Shown here piece by piece: positions 1 through 11,086 of a stretch of 64,000 nucleotides of DNA. Origin of the DNA: Hippasteria phrygiana (Eukaryota; Echinodermata; Asteroidea; Valvatida; Goniasteridae). A program made the translations under genes and the position numbers. Where the stretch lies: the NCBI GenBank assembly GCA_037893225.1, contig JAZGUH010000322.1:806001-870000 (forward strand). The letters run 5' to 3'. Positions within the stretch are counted from its first letter, which is position 1, and each line of letters opens with the position of its first letter. Under the pieces are notes generated by a model. The model saw only the letters and a list, made by a program, of their open reading frames with translations. It ran no database searches and was not told the DNA's origin.

Positions 1-595
1 CGTAAAAAGCTCATAAAAACAAAACATGACGCCGCTGTAATGCCGGGATATTTATTCTTCCAAAGATGAATGAAATTACCGGTATAGTCATCGAAATTAT
101 CAGAGCTTATTAAAATGGCAATGCTCGGGAGAGGTCGTAAAAAAGTTAATATTTAGCAAAGGCAGATAAAGTAGAAAATGTTTTTCAGTGATAAGACATT
201 TAATGTAGGAAAGAGTTAATTTTCACTTGAACATTTTAATTTCCCAAAAATGTATAAAGGGATTGACAAAACACTTATCGAAGTTAGGGCGATGCCTCCT
301 CCGACATAAACAAACACGCCTACAAACCCACAAACAAACGAATGCCTTTTTGGTGATTCTATATTGAAGACAATTTCTGCGTACGTGGCAATCTACAGTC
401 TAAAAAGAATGCTGGGTTCTGTGCAAAAGAATTAAGTATATTTGGAATATTTAGGCATTTCAGACAATAGATATTTTTTTTCTCATTGATACCCACCTCA
501 CATGCATAAGATAACAGTTATACCTCCTGCGTATGGAGCAGGGCCCTGTTTTTAGGAAGTTCTCACTGTGGCCCTTTTGGCTTGTAAAAAGTTGA
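1..595. other. No gene recognised
   Basis: AT-rich sequence with no long open frame, no splice-bounded exon and no repeat that I can pair with another part of the window. Confidence 0.5.
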
Positions 596-1055
596 TTAAA
601 AAGTGTGCTTGTGACCTTCAGGGGTATGATCCCCCAACAACATCAACGCACTGCCTTGCAGGCTAGCAGTCAGGTACCTGGTAAACTGCTCGTCAGTCCA
701 TCTGTTGACTGCTCGGCAAGACTCAAAATGCTGGAAATATTTATTCCACATGATCTTACCACTGTACCTATCTGGCACAATGTTCGGACGGCGAGGCGTC
801 CCACCTTGAGGGTTATCGTAACCCTCATTACCGATAAACCTCTACTCTCTCTTCAGTGACCATGGACCTATACTGACTTCGAGTCAACCTCAACAAGTAA
901 CTCCTTATAGTCAGCAATCCTCTTGGACAGCTGGTCTCCAACTGCAGGAACTGACATTCCATCTTGGAACTATTCAATCCCTCTCGCAGTGACTTTCCGT
1001 CAACCTCACCCAGTGTGGTGACTTTGCCTTCTTGTCGCGCACTCATGGCGACCAA
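596..1055 (-). pseudogene. Decayed gag-like retrotransposon fragment
   Basis: On the minus strand the stretch below about 840 encodes a run with PDRYSGKIMWNKYFQHFE, followed by a Trp-Thr-Asp-Glu and an SLQGSA segment. This order (substrate-like F/Y-SGK, W-x-x-Y, then L-x-x-SLxGxA) is typical of the N-terminal gag region of Ty3/gypsy-like retrotransposons of invertebrates. The upstream part (828-1055) is open in a different frame, so the fragment carries at least one frameshift. No protease, reverse transcriptase or long terminal repeat is visible nearby. The upstream half overlaps a repeat that recurs at 15006-15253. The assignment rests on motif appearance only. Confidence 0.4.
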
Positions 1056-1222
1056 CAGCGCCTCATCAACTGAGGGCTGTCAAATAAACCTCTGCGATTA
1101 TCTCCTCTCGTGCTTTTTACAAGGAACGCCCAGGAAACTCTTGCGTCTACCAGAAGTGTACTCACATTCTATGAATTGTGTAATTACAGGCAGACTAATT
1201 AATCCTTACCATCCCACTTTTG
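964..1222. repeat. Dispersed repeat, copy 1
   Basis: About 250 bp from the TATTCAATCCCTCTCGCAGT region to CCATCCCACTTTTG recurs in the same orientation at 15006-15253 with only scattered substitutions and a 3-bp indel. On the minus strand it overlaps the gag-like fragment, so both copies probably come from one retroelement. Confidence 0.8.
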
Positions 1223-1269
1223 ACGTGACGGGGAGGGGGTCTGAAACACTTTCTCAACCATTGGAAAAA

Positions 1270-2070
1270 TAAGACCTGTATTTGCAAGGCGTAGGCCCCT
1301 ACAAGCAACTGTGGCAGTCATTGGGTAAAAAAATGAAAGTTAAGTAGAAGAATAAAATCTAATTTTTTTTTTTCTGGCAATTTGTTTTGGAGTAAACGTA
1401 TACAGGACTTATTACGAATTTCGTAAGACATTTAATGTAACCGCTAATAAGGACGGCGAGTGAGGCTGTACGCCAGACACTCAAGCTAGCTCGGCTTAAT
1501 TTAGAACCAATCGGCTGTAGGTACATTGTAGGTTAAAAACGCGCGCTTTGCAATTTCTACATTCTCGTTCTCACGCGAGTAGGCGAAATGAAAAGGAAAG
1601 CGCAAATCGGAGTTTCACCTGGGTACGCTAAAAAGGATGTTAAGGTCAAAAATAATATTTCCTTTTTACCCTGTCAACGAGTGTTTTTTCCACAATTTTA
1701 TTGGAAAAATAATGACAATAAATTCCACTCTAAGTATTTCTTGGGGGTGGTTATTCAGATAGCACAAGTCGTTATATTAACGTTGAAAAATGGTTCGTTT
1801 AGTTGATATATGGTTAGGGTTTAATAGCTAACGTTAAACGAACGTTCACTTTTAGTTAGTTTTGTCAATGTTGTAAATTTGTTGATTTCAGTACGTTGTT
1901 TTAACGTAGATTTCATGTTACATGCTTCTCTGAATTTAGGGGTTAATTTTTTAGCATTGATTGAACGTTGTTATCAGGTTAGTACCAACGATTCATTTTC
2001 CTTCATCCTTCCAACGTTAAAAAATCGTTTACATTCGGTTTGTAAGGTTGGTTCAAGAATGGTTGACTAC
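1270..2070. other. Unassigned non-coding stretch
   Basis: I see no convincing gene. The short ORF at 1588-1806 begins with a basic run but has no homology I recognise. From about 1780 the sequence takes on the AACGTT-rich character of the tandem repeats further right. Confidence 0.4.
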
Positions 2071-2771
2071 CCCTCAAAAAAGTTTCGCAATTTTTTTCAA
2101 TCAAATATATTTCGGATTATTTGTGACCTGTTCATATCATGTCGCATATCAATGGAAAGCTGATGTGATCACCTTTACAACGATACCACATGTGTAGCAA
2201 TCAGTTGTTTGAGGGCTCGGCAACTCTATCGTGAATTCAGGGGGGTCACAAACTGAATGTGCCAAATTCGCCATTATCGGTCCTCAACAAAATAACCAAC
2301 TCTGTCAGTAATACCTTTGAACCTCCTTTATGAGTAACAAACATCTGCTGCTCTATGCATTATAATACCAACACTATTGGAGGAGGTGCCAGGCTGTTGT
2401 GGCTGCATATGGATCTTCCACCCGCTACTGAAGCTCATGACTGCTGTTTGTTCAATAAAGGTGTAAAATTGACAAATTAGAAAAAGTGCAATATATGTGT
2501 TATTTATTCCTTCACAGAGTTTATTTGTTACTGACAGCGTTGGTTGTTTTGTTGAACACAGATAATGGCGAATTTGGCACATTCAGTTTGTGACCCCCCT
2601 GCATTCACGATAGAGTTGCCGAGCCCTCAAACAACTGATTGCTACACATGTGGTATCGTTGTAAAGGTGATCACATCAGCTTTCCATTGATATGCGACAT
2701 GATATGAACAGGTCACAAATAATCCGAAATATATTTGATTGAAAAAAATTGCGAAACTTTTTTGAGGGGTT
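2071..2771. mobile_element. Foldback MITE with ~240-bp inverted arms
   Basis: The left arm (about 2071-2312) and right arm (about 2529-2771) are near-identical reverse complements, both ending in CCCCTCAAAAAAGTTTCG on their outer side. The spacer is about 215 bp and has no transposase-like frame. It sits inside the AACGTT-rich repeat field, so it either inserted there or forms the core of a larger palindrome. No clear target-site duplication is visible. Confidence 0.8.
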
Positions 2772-2775
2772 TATA

Positions 2776-3035
2776 TAACGTTAAAACATTGTTTGAACTT
2801 GGTTAGCAATGTTGGCCAATATCAGTTCATTAGATAACGTTAAAACAGCGTTATCAGAAGGTTGGTGAGGTTGATTGAACCGCGGTTCACGTAACAACGT
2901 TAAAGCATCGTATTCGGGAGGTTAGCGAGGTTGATTGAATCGAGGTTTATTAAACAACGTTAAAGCAGCGTTTGAAGAAGGTTAGCGAGGTCGGTTGAAC
3001 CGGGGTTCGCAAAAGAACGTTAAAACAACGCTTCA
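2776..3035 (+). repeat. 60-bp degenerate tandem repeat
   Basis: About four and a half units of roughly 60 bp, each starting near AACGTTAAA and ending in GTTGATTGAACCG(C/G)GGTTC. A related stretch occurs in reverse orientation at about 3705-3830, so the array takes part in a larger inverted structure centred near 3.3 kb. Confidence 0.75.
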
Positions 3036-3700
3036 CGGTGAGTGCTGAAAGGGAGTGCAGAATACCGAGGATTCCTTGACTGCACCTTAGGTGTAAAATT
3101 ACGTAGCAATTGCACGACCAATCAGAAATTAGGAAATTTGTGCTTACAAAAGTCAGGTTAAATTGCAGTTTTTAGTTTAAAAAATACACTTTCTTGACCA
3201 TAATATGTTTTATTCAAACAATTCCACAATAGAATTTAGATTTTTTACGACCATAGGTGAATAATCTCATTACATCTCCATTCGCATTCAAATATAGAAA
3301 TTGTTCATGGGAAACCATGACTTTATTAAGGTGGGATAAGCTGAATATAAAGTTAAAGCACGACATCATTCAGTATGTAGTATGTACACTGTACGTAGGT
3401 TATCGTAGCAAGTGTATACTCTATATAACATAGAAATGTATTGTAAGTTATTTATGTTTAGTCTGTTTCCTGCTTTATTTGTCTCCGTTAATTTGTATTT
3501 AATTAATGACAACCAAACTTTCAGTATATACATGTATAACCTTTTCCACTTTTCTCTAGTGCTTTATTTTGTATCCTATGAGTTGATGAAAATAGCACCT
3601 GAAATGCTTTAGTTTAGCTCTTTGTGGGTACTATACAATCACCCAGAAGTGCAAAATGTATAGACCTTTAAGTGCTAAATTTAGCACATCAGTTTTTAGA
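3036..3700. other. Unassigned spacer between inverted repeat fields
   Basis: AT-rich; the open frame at 3412-3612 is hydrophobic, has no recognisable family and probably arises by chance in AT-rich DNA. I see no splice-bounded exon. Confidence 0.4.
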
Positions 3701-5545
3701 GTGCGTGAACCACGGTTCAATCAACCTCACCAACCTTCTTATAACGTTATTCACCGAACTGCTATTAGCCAACATTGCTAACCAAGTTCAAACAATGTTT
3801 CAACGTTTAACCATGCTTGAACCTTTATTCAACATAATACCAATCATTTGCAAAACCAAACTTCATTTTTATTACATGGTAAACATCACATTTCTTTTAA
3901 AGTATCCATGTTCGGCGTTGTATAAAGTTTAACGTGTTCAACCATGCCTACGATTATTCGACAATTAGCAAAATAACTAAATCGAAAGTTTCTTCATTAA
4001 TCCTGTAAACGGTTACAGTTGTTCGATGATTCCATCCACGTTGATTTTAAAACGTCGATGAAAAATACTGTGCAATGAGGTGGTTGTAACGTTTTCAGCA
4101 TTACCAACATTGCTTCGAGTTAATATCAATACAAAAAGTATATTACTTAACATTATCGCAATAATCAGGTCACCTATACTTTGTTCCAACGTTACCTTTC
4201 TGATTATTTGCCGACTAAATAAACGTTTAAAATCGTTACATTGAAAAAGTGCAATTTGGTTGCTGTAACGCTTGAAACTAACCATGTCAAATTTTATTCC
4301 ACATAAAATCAATGAACAAAGCAACTAAACTAAAGAAACCATGAACGTTATTTACCCTCAAAGCAATAATTTGATGACCGTAATTGTAACGAAATAATGT
4401 TCAAACATTCGGTCCTGGTTATTTCTCAACAATGTTAACGTTTACAAGATGTTACATTGAAATGTTACAATGACGTTGTTGTAACGTTTTTGAATAACCG
4501 TACCAACGTTGATTCAGCATATCACCAATGAGCAAACTAACCAAACCGAAAACGTTGATATTTAACGTCAATGTAATAATGCGGCGAACCTTAATGTAAC
4601 ATTGTCTATTACGTTTGTATGCTATCTGGGTAGCGTTGAAAAGTGTTACATTGAAATGTTACAATAACGTTGATCAAACAGAATATGAATGAGCAAACTC
4701 TCTAAACCGAAACGTTGATTGTATTCCTAAAAGTTAGTGAACCATGATGTTATAGGAATCAGGTTGGCGCAGTGGTTACTGTCCCCGCCTTTCACCACTG
4801 TGGCCCGGGTTCGATTCCTGCCCTGGATTGGGTTTTCAGTCCCTACCTGATTCCGTGGGTTTTCCCAGAATATTCTTCTGGGGTTTTTCTCCCATCTCTT
4901 AAACTGTAACTTCTTCTCCTTCAGGCTTTCGAGCTACAGTGCCTAGGGCGCTTTTGAGGAATCCTTGGTTTTATTACCAGAAAGAATTGTATCGGTAATA
5001 ATTAGAATAATAATAGACGACAAAATGTTGTATGTGTAAACGTAATATGAGTATACTAACCAAACCATTCAGATAAATGTTAACGTTCGGTGAACATTAA
5101 TTCAACTTTCTTCAAACGCATACGTTTTCACAATTACCATGCCAACGTTGGTAGGAAGGAGCAAAGTAACTAAAATATTGATTGTTAGCAATAATTTGGT
5201 AATCGCTAATGTAACTTGTTTCAACATTCCCGTGCTAAAATATTCATTATTTAACATGTTAGTAAAAATTTGGTAACGCTAATGTAACTTTGTTCTAACA
5301 TTCCCGTGCTGGTTATTTTCAGACTATATAAACGTTTAAAAAACGTTACACTGAAATGTTACAATAACGTTGTTATAACGTCATTCTACCATTACCTTGT
5401 CAACGTTGATGCAACATAATATCAATGAGCAAACTAACCAAACTACAACGTTGACGTTTAACGTTAAAGTAACAATGCGGCAAACGTTAACTTAACGTTG
5501 TTTCTACGTTTGCGTGCTATCTGGGTAACGTTATAAATCATTCTA
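3700..5545. repeat. AACGTT-rich degenerate satellite field
   Basis: Many diverged units carry AACGTT cores with recurring phrases such as GTTACATTGAAATGTTACAA and TGCTATCTGGGTA. The latter appears near 4620 and again near 5515, with similar flanks, suggesting a higher-order unit of about 0.9 kb. A SINE interrupts the field at about 4755-5020. Confidence 0.65.
4755..5020 (+). mobile_element. tRNA-derived SINE
   Basis: The head contains an RNA polymerase III A-box-like TTGGCGCAGTGG (4764-4775) and a B-box-like GGTTCGATTCC (4808-4818), spaced as in tRNA-derived SINEs. The body includes the GTGGGTTTTCCC segment often seen in animal SINE bodies, and the 3' end is a short A/T-rich tail with TAATAATTA. 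The insertion splits the AACGTT-rich repeat field. Confidence 0.8.
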
Positions 5546-6000
5546 CCAAAAAGTATGGCAGCCCGCCGCGTGACCTTTTATAGACAGGGCCCAGACCAGG
5601 AAAAACTGCCGTTTTTTCCTGTCAAGGTTTTCTCAACGGTTTCATCATCCTGAACCTCAACCATTTGAAATTAGCTTGGGGGCCACCCTGATTTTTGCCC
5701 CTAATTCAAAATGGCCGCCAAAATCCAAAATGGCCGCCAAAATTACCTAAATTAGATATATACTGCTAATTACGTTTAATATCAACGTTTTTTTCAGTGG
5801 TTCTGTCATCCTGAATCTGCACCCATTGAATTTAGCTCCAGAGCCACCCAGAATTTGGCCTCAAATCCAAAATTATCTAAATCAGATTTATACTACTTGT
5901 TTTTTTCTGTAGGAGTTTTTTTTCAGTGATTCCGTCATCCTGATCATAAGGCCTTTGAAATTAGTCTGGGGAGTACCCAGGATTTGTCCTTGAATCCAAG

Positions 6001-6321
6001 ATGGCCGCCAAGATGGCCGCCAAGATGGCCGCCAAGATGGCCGCCAAGATGGCCGCCAAGATGGCCGCCAAGATGGCCGCCAAGATGGCCGCCAAGATGG
6101 CCGCCAAGATGGCCGCCAAGATGGCCGCCAAGATGATCGCCAAGATGGCCGCCAAGATGGCCGCCAAGATGGCCGCCAAGATGGCCGCCAAGATGGCCGC
6201 CAAGATGGCCGCCAAGATGGCCGCCAAGATGGCCGCCAAGATGGCCGCCAAGATGGCCGCCAAGATGGCCGCCAAAATGGCCGCCAAAATGGCCGCCAAG
6301 ATGGCCGCCAAGATGGCCGCC
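6001..6321. repeat. 12-bp minisatellite ATGGCCGCCAAG, 27 copies
   Basis: Perfect or near-perfect 12-mers run from 6001; copy 12 (6133) is the variant ATGATCGCC, and the last few copies carry AAA instead of AAG. The unit has no stop codon in two frames, which creates artefactual MAAK and AILA polypeptides on the two strands. The reverse complement contains the GGCCATCTT core that resembles a YY1 binding site. The right arm of the palindrome has only a few such units. Confidence 0.95.
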
Positions 6322-6323
6322 AA

Positions 6324-6640
6324 AATTACCTAAATTAGATATATACTGCTAATTACGTTTAATATCAACGTTTTTTTCAGTGGTTCTGTCATCCTGAATC
6401 TACAACCATTGAATTTAGCTCCAAAGCCACCCAGAATTTGGCCTCAAATCAAAGATGGCCGCCAAAATCTAAAATGGCTGCCAAAATTACCCTAATCAGA
6501 TTTATACTGCTTCTTGGTCTTTTTTCTGTCAGTTGTCAGTGATTTCGTCATCCTGAACCTAAGGCCTTTTAAATTAGTCTGGGGAATACCCAGGATTTGT
6601 CCTGAAATCCAAGATGGCCGTCAAAATGGCCGCCAAAAGC
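6324..6640 (+). repeat. Second copy of foldback-arm segment
   Basis: This stretch repeats 5741-6000 (AAATTACCTAAATTAGATAT onward) in direct orientation. The opposite arm has the segment once, at about 8060-8365. The duplicates flank the minisatellite, as expected from unequal exchange or slippage through the ATGGCCGCC motif. Confidence 0.75.
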
Positions 6641-7189
6641 ATCTTAATTATATTCAAACTACCTCTTCGTTTTTTCCCTGTTAACGTTTTCTAAAGATGG
6701 TTTCATTATGGCGTCCTGAACCTAAGCCTTTTGAAATGAATTTAGGGCTACCCAGGATTTGGCTGCAAATCCAAGATGGCCGTCCAAATAGAAATGGCTA
6801 CCAAAATTACCTTAATCGGATTTAAACGGTCTCTTATTTGTACCCCATAATTTTCCTTTCTCGGAAATCAGAGTTTATGAGTGTCATACTTTAACTGTAC
6901 AAATAATCTATGCTGTCTTCTCTCCAATTGCAACATCAGCAGCCCAGCCTCGTCGTTGTCCATCTAGAATTGTTTCCTTGCACGTAATTCGAACATACAG
7001 TTTAGAGAAAGGATCAAAGTAATTAATTGACAGGTATTTTGCTAGTTAACATTGTTGTTTGCGAAATGCATTGCTTTGGATGACATTATTGCTCAACTAT
7101 TATGTTCTTCTTGTGTAAGTATACTGTAATTCACGAACACAAATTGAATGACTTTTACAATTGTATCTTTACTTTTAGGAATCAGCACT

Positions 7190-7366
7190 ATGGCGGCTAC
7201 CCCCTTTTTTAGTACAAGAGCAGATGACAGAAGACGGTGCCTGCTTTGCAATGAAAATATCAAGGATAAGGATGACATCTCAAATGTGACACAAGCTGGA
7301 CTGGAAGTTCTCCAAACACTGGCTGACAGATGGTCAAGTGATATGTTCTCAGCCTCCTTATACTGA
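7190..7366 (+). CDS. Exon-like ORF captured in foldback element
   Basis: An acceptor-like tract (TTGTATCTTTACTTTTAG, ending near 7178) precedes an ATG at 7190 that opens a 58-codon frame ending TGA at 7366. The product begins MAATPFFS, is basic around RRRCLLC and so carries a CxxC pair, then has a leucine-rich stretch ending near DRWSSDMF. It resembles the short N-terminal exons of transposon-associated or orphan zinc-finger-like proteins in invertebrates, but I cannot name a family. The first ~35 codons are mirrored on the minus strand at about 7400-7495, so the palindrome axis lies inside the ORF. Probably a captured exon rather than a complete gene. Confidence 0.35.
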   Translation: MAATPFFSTRADDRRRCLLCNENIKDKDDISNVTQAGLEVLQTLADRWSSDMFSASLY

Positions 7367-8558
7367 ATTTCAATTAGCTGGGCCACGACTGTCCACCACC
7401 ATCCTTATCCTTGATATTTTCATTGCAAAGCAGGCACCGTCTTCTGTCATCTGCTCCTGTACTAAAAAGGGGGTAGCCGCCATAGTGCTGATTCCTAGAA
7501 GTAAAGATACAATTATATAAGTCATTCAAATTTTTGTTCGTGAATTACAGTATACTTACACAAGAAGAACATAATAGTTGAGCAATAATGTCATCCAAAG
7601 CAATGCATTTCGCAAACAATGTTAACTAGAAAGTATACATACCTGTCAATTAATTACTTTGATCCTTTCTCTAAACTGTATGTTCGAATTACGTGCAAGG
7701 AAACAATTCTAGATGGACCACGATGAGGCTGGGCTGCTAGCTAATGTTGCAATTGGAGAGAAGACAGTATAGATTATTTGTACAGTTAAAGTATATGACA
7801 ATCATAAACTCTGATTTCCGAGAAAGGAAAATGATGGGGTACAAATAAGAGACCGTTTAACCATTTTTGTTTGGGCGGCCATCTTGGATTTGCAGCCAAA
7901 TCCTGGGTAGCCCCAAATTCATTTCAAAAGGCTTAGGTTCAGGACGCCATAATGAAACCAACTTTAGAAAATGTTAACAGGAAAAAACGAAGAGGTAGTT
8001 TGAATATAATTAAGATGCTTTTGGTGGCCATTTTGACGGCCATCTTGGAGGCCATTTTGACGGCCATCTTGGATTCAAGGACAAATCCTGGGTACTCCCC
8101 AGACTAATTTCAAAGGCCTTAGGTTCAGGATGACGGAATCACTGAAAAAAAACTCCTGCAGAAAAGAAACAAGTAGTATAAATCTGATTAAGATAATTTT
8201 GGCAGCCATTTTAGATTTTGGCGGCCATCTTGGATTTAAGGCCAAATTCTGGGTGGCTCTGGAGCTAAATTCAATGGGTGCAGATTCAGGATGACAGAAC
8301 CACTGAAAAAAACGTTGATATTAAACGTAATTAGCAGTATATATCTAATTTAGGTAATTTTGGCGGCCATTTTGGATTTTGGCGGCCATTTTGAATTAGG
8401 GGCAAAAATCAGGGTGGCCCCCAAGCTAATTTCAAATGGTTGAGGTTCAGGATGATGAAACCGTTGAGAAAACCTTGACAGGAAAAAACGGCAGTTTTTC
8501 CTGGTCTGGGCCCTGTCTATTACTTTCAGGCTCATAACGGCGCGTCGTGGGTCTATAA

Positions 8559-8668
8559 AGTACCGAAGTGATGACGTCAATCAATGCAATGTTTGGAACT
8601 AGAATACATTCTAAACTGCATGTGTTTGGAACCAGTTGCCGCGGCAACTGACGTCAGACTTCGGTACT
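8559..8668. mobile_element. Short MITE with CRE-like site
   Basis: Terminal inverted repeats AGTACCGAAG / CTTCGGTACT enclose 110 bp. TGACGTCA lies just inside the left end and TGACGTCAG just inside the right. A related 135-bp copy sits at 56777-56911 in the last GGA intron, and a degraded relative at about 50515-50590. Confidence 0.7.
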
Positions 8669-8837
8669 CTATTGTAATTAGATCGTTGAATCGTTGAATT
8701 CATGCAGCCAGGCAGGCAGGGACGGTGTGATATCATGGCTTTCTATAACAACGCCGTTGATTGGGCTCTGAGTAACTGAATTGGGCTGAGCGCACCAATA
8801 ATCTGTCGGGGCCTGGTTTGTTCTCTGTTTGGCCTGG

Positions 8838-8905
8838 CACCCCCCCCCCCCCCCCCCCCCCAGCAGATGTCCGTGCCCCCCGGGTGCCCCCCATTTGAAA
8901 TCTTG
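8838..8905. repeat. Poly-C tract repeat
   Basis: A run of 22 C (8840-8861) is followed by C-rich CCCGGGTGCCCCCC. Similar C/G runs recur across the window and are often followed by a CAGTTACGCCACTG-type segment, so they look like members of a dispersed family rather than independent homopolymers. Confidence 0.7.
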
Positions 8906-9730
8906 AAATGAACCAAAAATATACACTGCGCTGTCAAAATGAGCGCTTGGAGTGGGTGCATATCTAAAGGCAAGTTATGTATAAACCTTGTATTATTACG
9001 TATACCCGTACGCCAATGTATGAATTTTTCACACTTTTGTCGTGCCAAAACCTAACGGGCAAACTACGTCCGCAATAATTACGCATGGCTGTAAGGTCGA
9101 CTATCCATGCTCTGTGAATTTCACGAACATATCGAGCTCGTTGGTAGTAGTTGATGTGTTAAAACAGTGAATGCCATAATACTGAGAGAGTATTCCCAAG
9201 ACATTTCTTCCCTGTGAGTATGTTCTTCATACGTTTATAAGCTGATATTTGTAGCTGTTTATACTTTCATTAACATACATTCGTTCTTTGGAGCGTGCTA
9301 TTTGAGGTAGTTACTGGCCCTGCTCCAAGTATAAGAGAACAAAATCCACTGTTTCAGTCATACGAAACTAATAACGTTGTAGTTAGCAACCTCAAAAGTC
9401 AACAGGTATGTCGTAGCTAGAGGGCTGGGTGTTACAATTTTGAGGAAAACTGTGACTAAAACGACCACTTGGATAGAATCAAACGAAAATCAAAACTAAA
9501 ATCGGAAAATAAAGGGGTACCGCGAAGCGCCGTGACCGCGTGAAACCACGCCGATTCGTAGGACAACCATAAAACACAAGCAAATCATCTTGTGTACAGC
9601 AGGTTGTATTAACATTTTCATTAAATTGTCATTGACGATTCAGAGCAGACTTCTTTAGGTTGATAAAGTCCTGAATGAAATACATCCATTGAGTCTATAA
9701 TTTGACCAAAACAATTGCCGACCCTCACCA
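8906..9730. other. Unassigned sequence before lectin block A
   Basis: No convincing coding exon or repeat pairing was found. The minus-strand ORF at 9621-9803 overlaps the beginning of the duplicated block but has no counterpart frame in block B. Confidence 0.4.
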
Positions 9731-10418
9731 GCCTGACGCATGGGAGTGGTCGGATCGTAACGTTATATACATGTACCAAAATAATTGCCAGGCATTTAAC
9801 CAATAAGTTTGCAGGAAAGTTTCCGTACTGTTTTCAAAAATACACACTCTAAAAACTGCTGAGTCGGATCATGGAGGAAGGAACACAATGGTCGGATTGA
9901 CCCTGAATCTGAATCTATTATTTGCTCTATCTATTTCTAGGTCGAAATGACATTTTTCTTGATCCGTTTGACCCGGAAAGATGTCGGATTTTTTCCCCGG
10001 AAATGGGTAGAGCAAATAGATTCAGCATAACAGCTGTAGCATTTTGTTTACGTCCATATACATGCCCGTAGGCTTTTATCAGTCAAAAAAAAAAAGAGGC
10101 AAGCCGCAGTTCAATTACTTTCAGTGCCCCCTTGAACAAATGTGTGCATCCCCAGGTCCCCCCCCCCCCCCCCCCCCCGGTGTTTCACCCCAGTTACGCC
10201 ACTGCACGTAGTAATGAGCGAACGTAAGTAAGTGTAGCACATGTACAAGCATATGACGTAAGAGCAGGCGCTGGGCCAGGCAGCAATGATTTATGGATAT
10301 ATTCGACGTCCACGAGTGGTAATTTGGCGGCAGTTGATGACTGTTGTTCGTACAGCGCGCGCGCAACGGCCAATGAGCTGCTTGTATTCAGATTTGTATA
10401 CACGGAGATCAGTTGGCC

Positions 10419-10426
10419 ATAAAAGG
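10419..10426 (+). promoter_or_regulatory. TATA box, lectin gene copy 1
   Basis: CATAAAAG lies about 100 bp upstream of the lectin ATG and is followed by a GC-rich GGGCCGGGCGCGCG segment. The same arrangement is preserved at 21019-21026, so the promoter was duplicated with the gene. Transcription probably starts near 10450. Confidence 0.6.
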
Positions 10427-10522
10427 GCCGGGCGCGCGCTGCCGCGCATTATAGTTGCCTTCTCGATCCTCGAGTTGCCTTCTTCTCCATCGTTCAGTTT
10501 CGATAAGTCTCAGCCCATTGCA

Positions 10523-11086
10523 ATGTTGGTTTCCCAATGTTTGCTGCTTGTTTTTGTATTCATCAAGTTGTCCATTTCGGAACTGTGTCCCAGTCCTGAC
10601 GTCCATCGTTGCCCAAATGGCTGGCAGGGATGGAACGGCATTTGCTACAGAAATCTCGTCGGCATTCGCAAAAGAGCCGACGCCATGCTCGAGTGCCACA
10701 AGAGGGGCGAGCGCATCGCCACGCCTAATTCGCCGGAGGAGTACAAGTTCATATGGGGCATCTTCCTAGATTCCCTGGGTCTATCGTTTGGCGACAGACC
10801 TGTTTACGGGGTTTGGATAGGATGTACTGACATCCAGACAGAAGGGGTCTGGGTTTGTGATGGTGATACACCTCAGAACCGATACCGGGCTGATTGGATT
10901 GAACCGAACGATCCGAACCGGCTTCCTCCAGAAAAACGAAACTGCGCAGTGATGAGCAACATATACCCATTCTGGGTCGACCAGCCGTGCAATAGCTCGA
11001 GGTACACCGTGTGCGAACGCCCCGCACCGCCCAGGCCGCGTGCCATGCGCTGCTTTACTGTCCCCGTTGACGGCCGGTGCAACTAG
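10523..11086 (+). CDS. Secreted C-type lectin, copy 1
   Basis: Intronless 187-codon gene. I start at the ATG at 10523 because it is followed by a typical signal peptide (MLVSQCLLLVFVFIKLSIS, cleavage before ELCPSP) and lies downstream of a TATA box. The longer open frame back to 10286 crosses the promoter. The mature part is a single C-type lectin-like domain: CPNGWQGWNGICYR start, ECHKRGERIA helix region, WIGCTD core, a long loop with W-I-EPN-DPN, then NCAVM and FWVDQPC ending in TVCERP. EPN is the mannose-type ligand motif, and WVD replaces the usual WND. A short Cys-containing tail (MRCFTVPVDGRCN) follows. The likely role is extracellular carbohydrate recognition, possibly immune; this is inferred from the fold only. 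Confidence 0.85.
   Translation: MLVSQCLLLVFVFIKLSISELCPSPDVHRCPNGWQGWNGICYRNLVGIRKRADAMLECHKRGERIATPNSPEEYKFIWGIFLDSLGLSFGDRPVYGVWIGCTDIQTEGVWVCDGDTPQNRYRADWIEPNDPNRLPPEKRNCAVMSNIYPFWVDQPCNSSRYTVCERPAPPRPRAMRCFTVPVDGRCN

Larger units (their letters stand above)
5580..8521. mobile_element. Giant palindromic (foldback) element
   Basis: The sequence from ATAGACAGGGCCCAGACC at 5580 is matched in reverse complement up to 8521. The arms stay alignable almost to the centre, leaving only about 100-120 bp of spacer near 7280-7400. The left arm is about 0.58 kb longer than the right because one internal segment is duplicated there and a 12-bp minisatellite has expanded. The central part carries an exon-like ORF (see 7190-7366), its first half mirrored in the right arm (about 7400-7495, minus strand). 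No transposase is recognisable, so movement would depend on enzymes supplied elsewhere. Confidence 0.85.

Noticed and set aside
5961..6333. Long MAAK-repeat and AILA-repeat proteins on both strands
   Set aside because: They are translations of a 12-bp minisatellite with no stop codon, not genes.
10286..10522. N-terminal extension of lectin copy 1 to a 266-codon ORF
   Set aside because: The extension crosses the TATA box, is not preserved in length in copy 2 and would bury the signal peptide.
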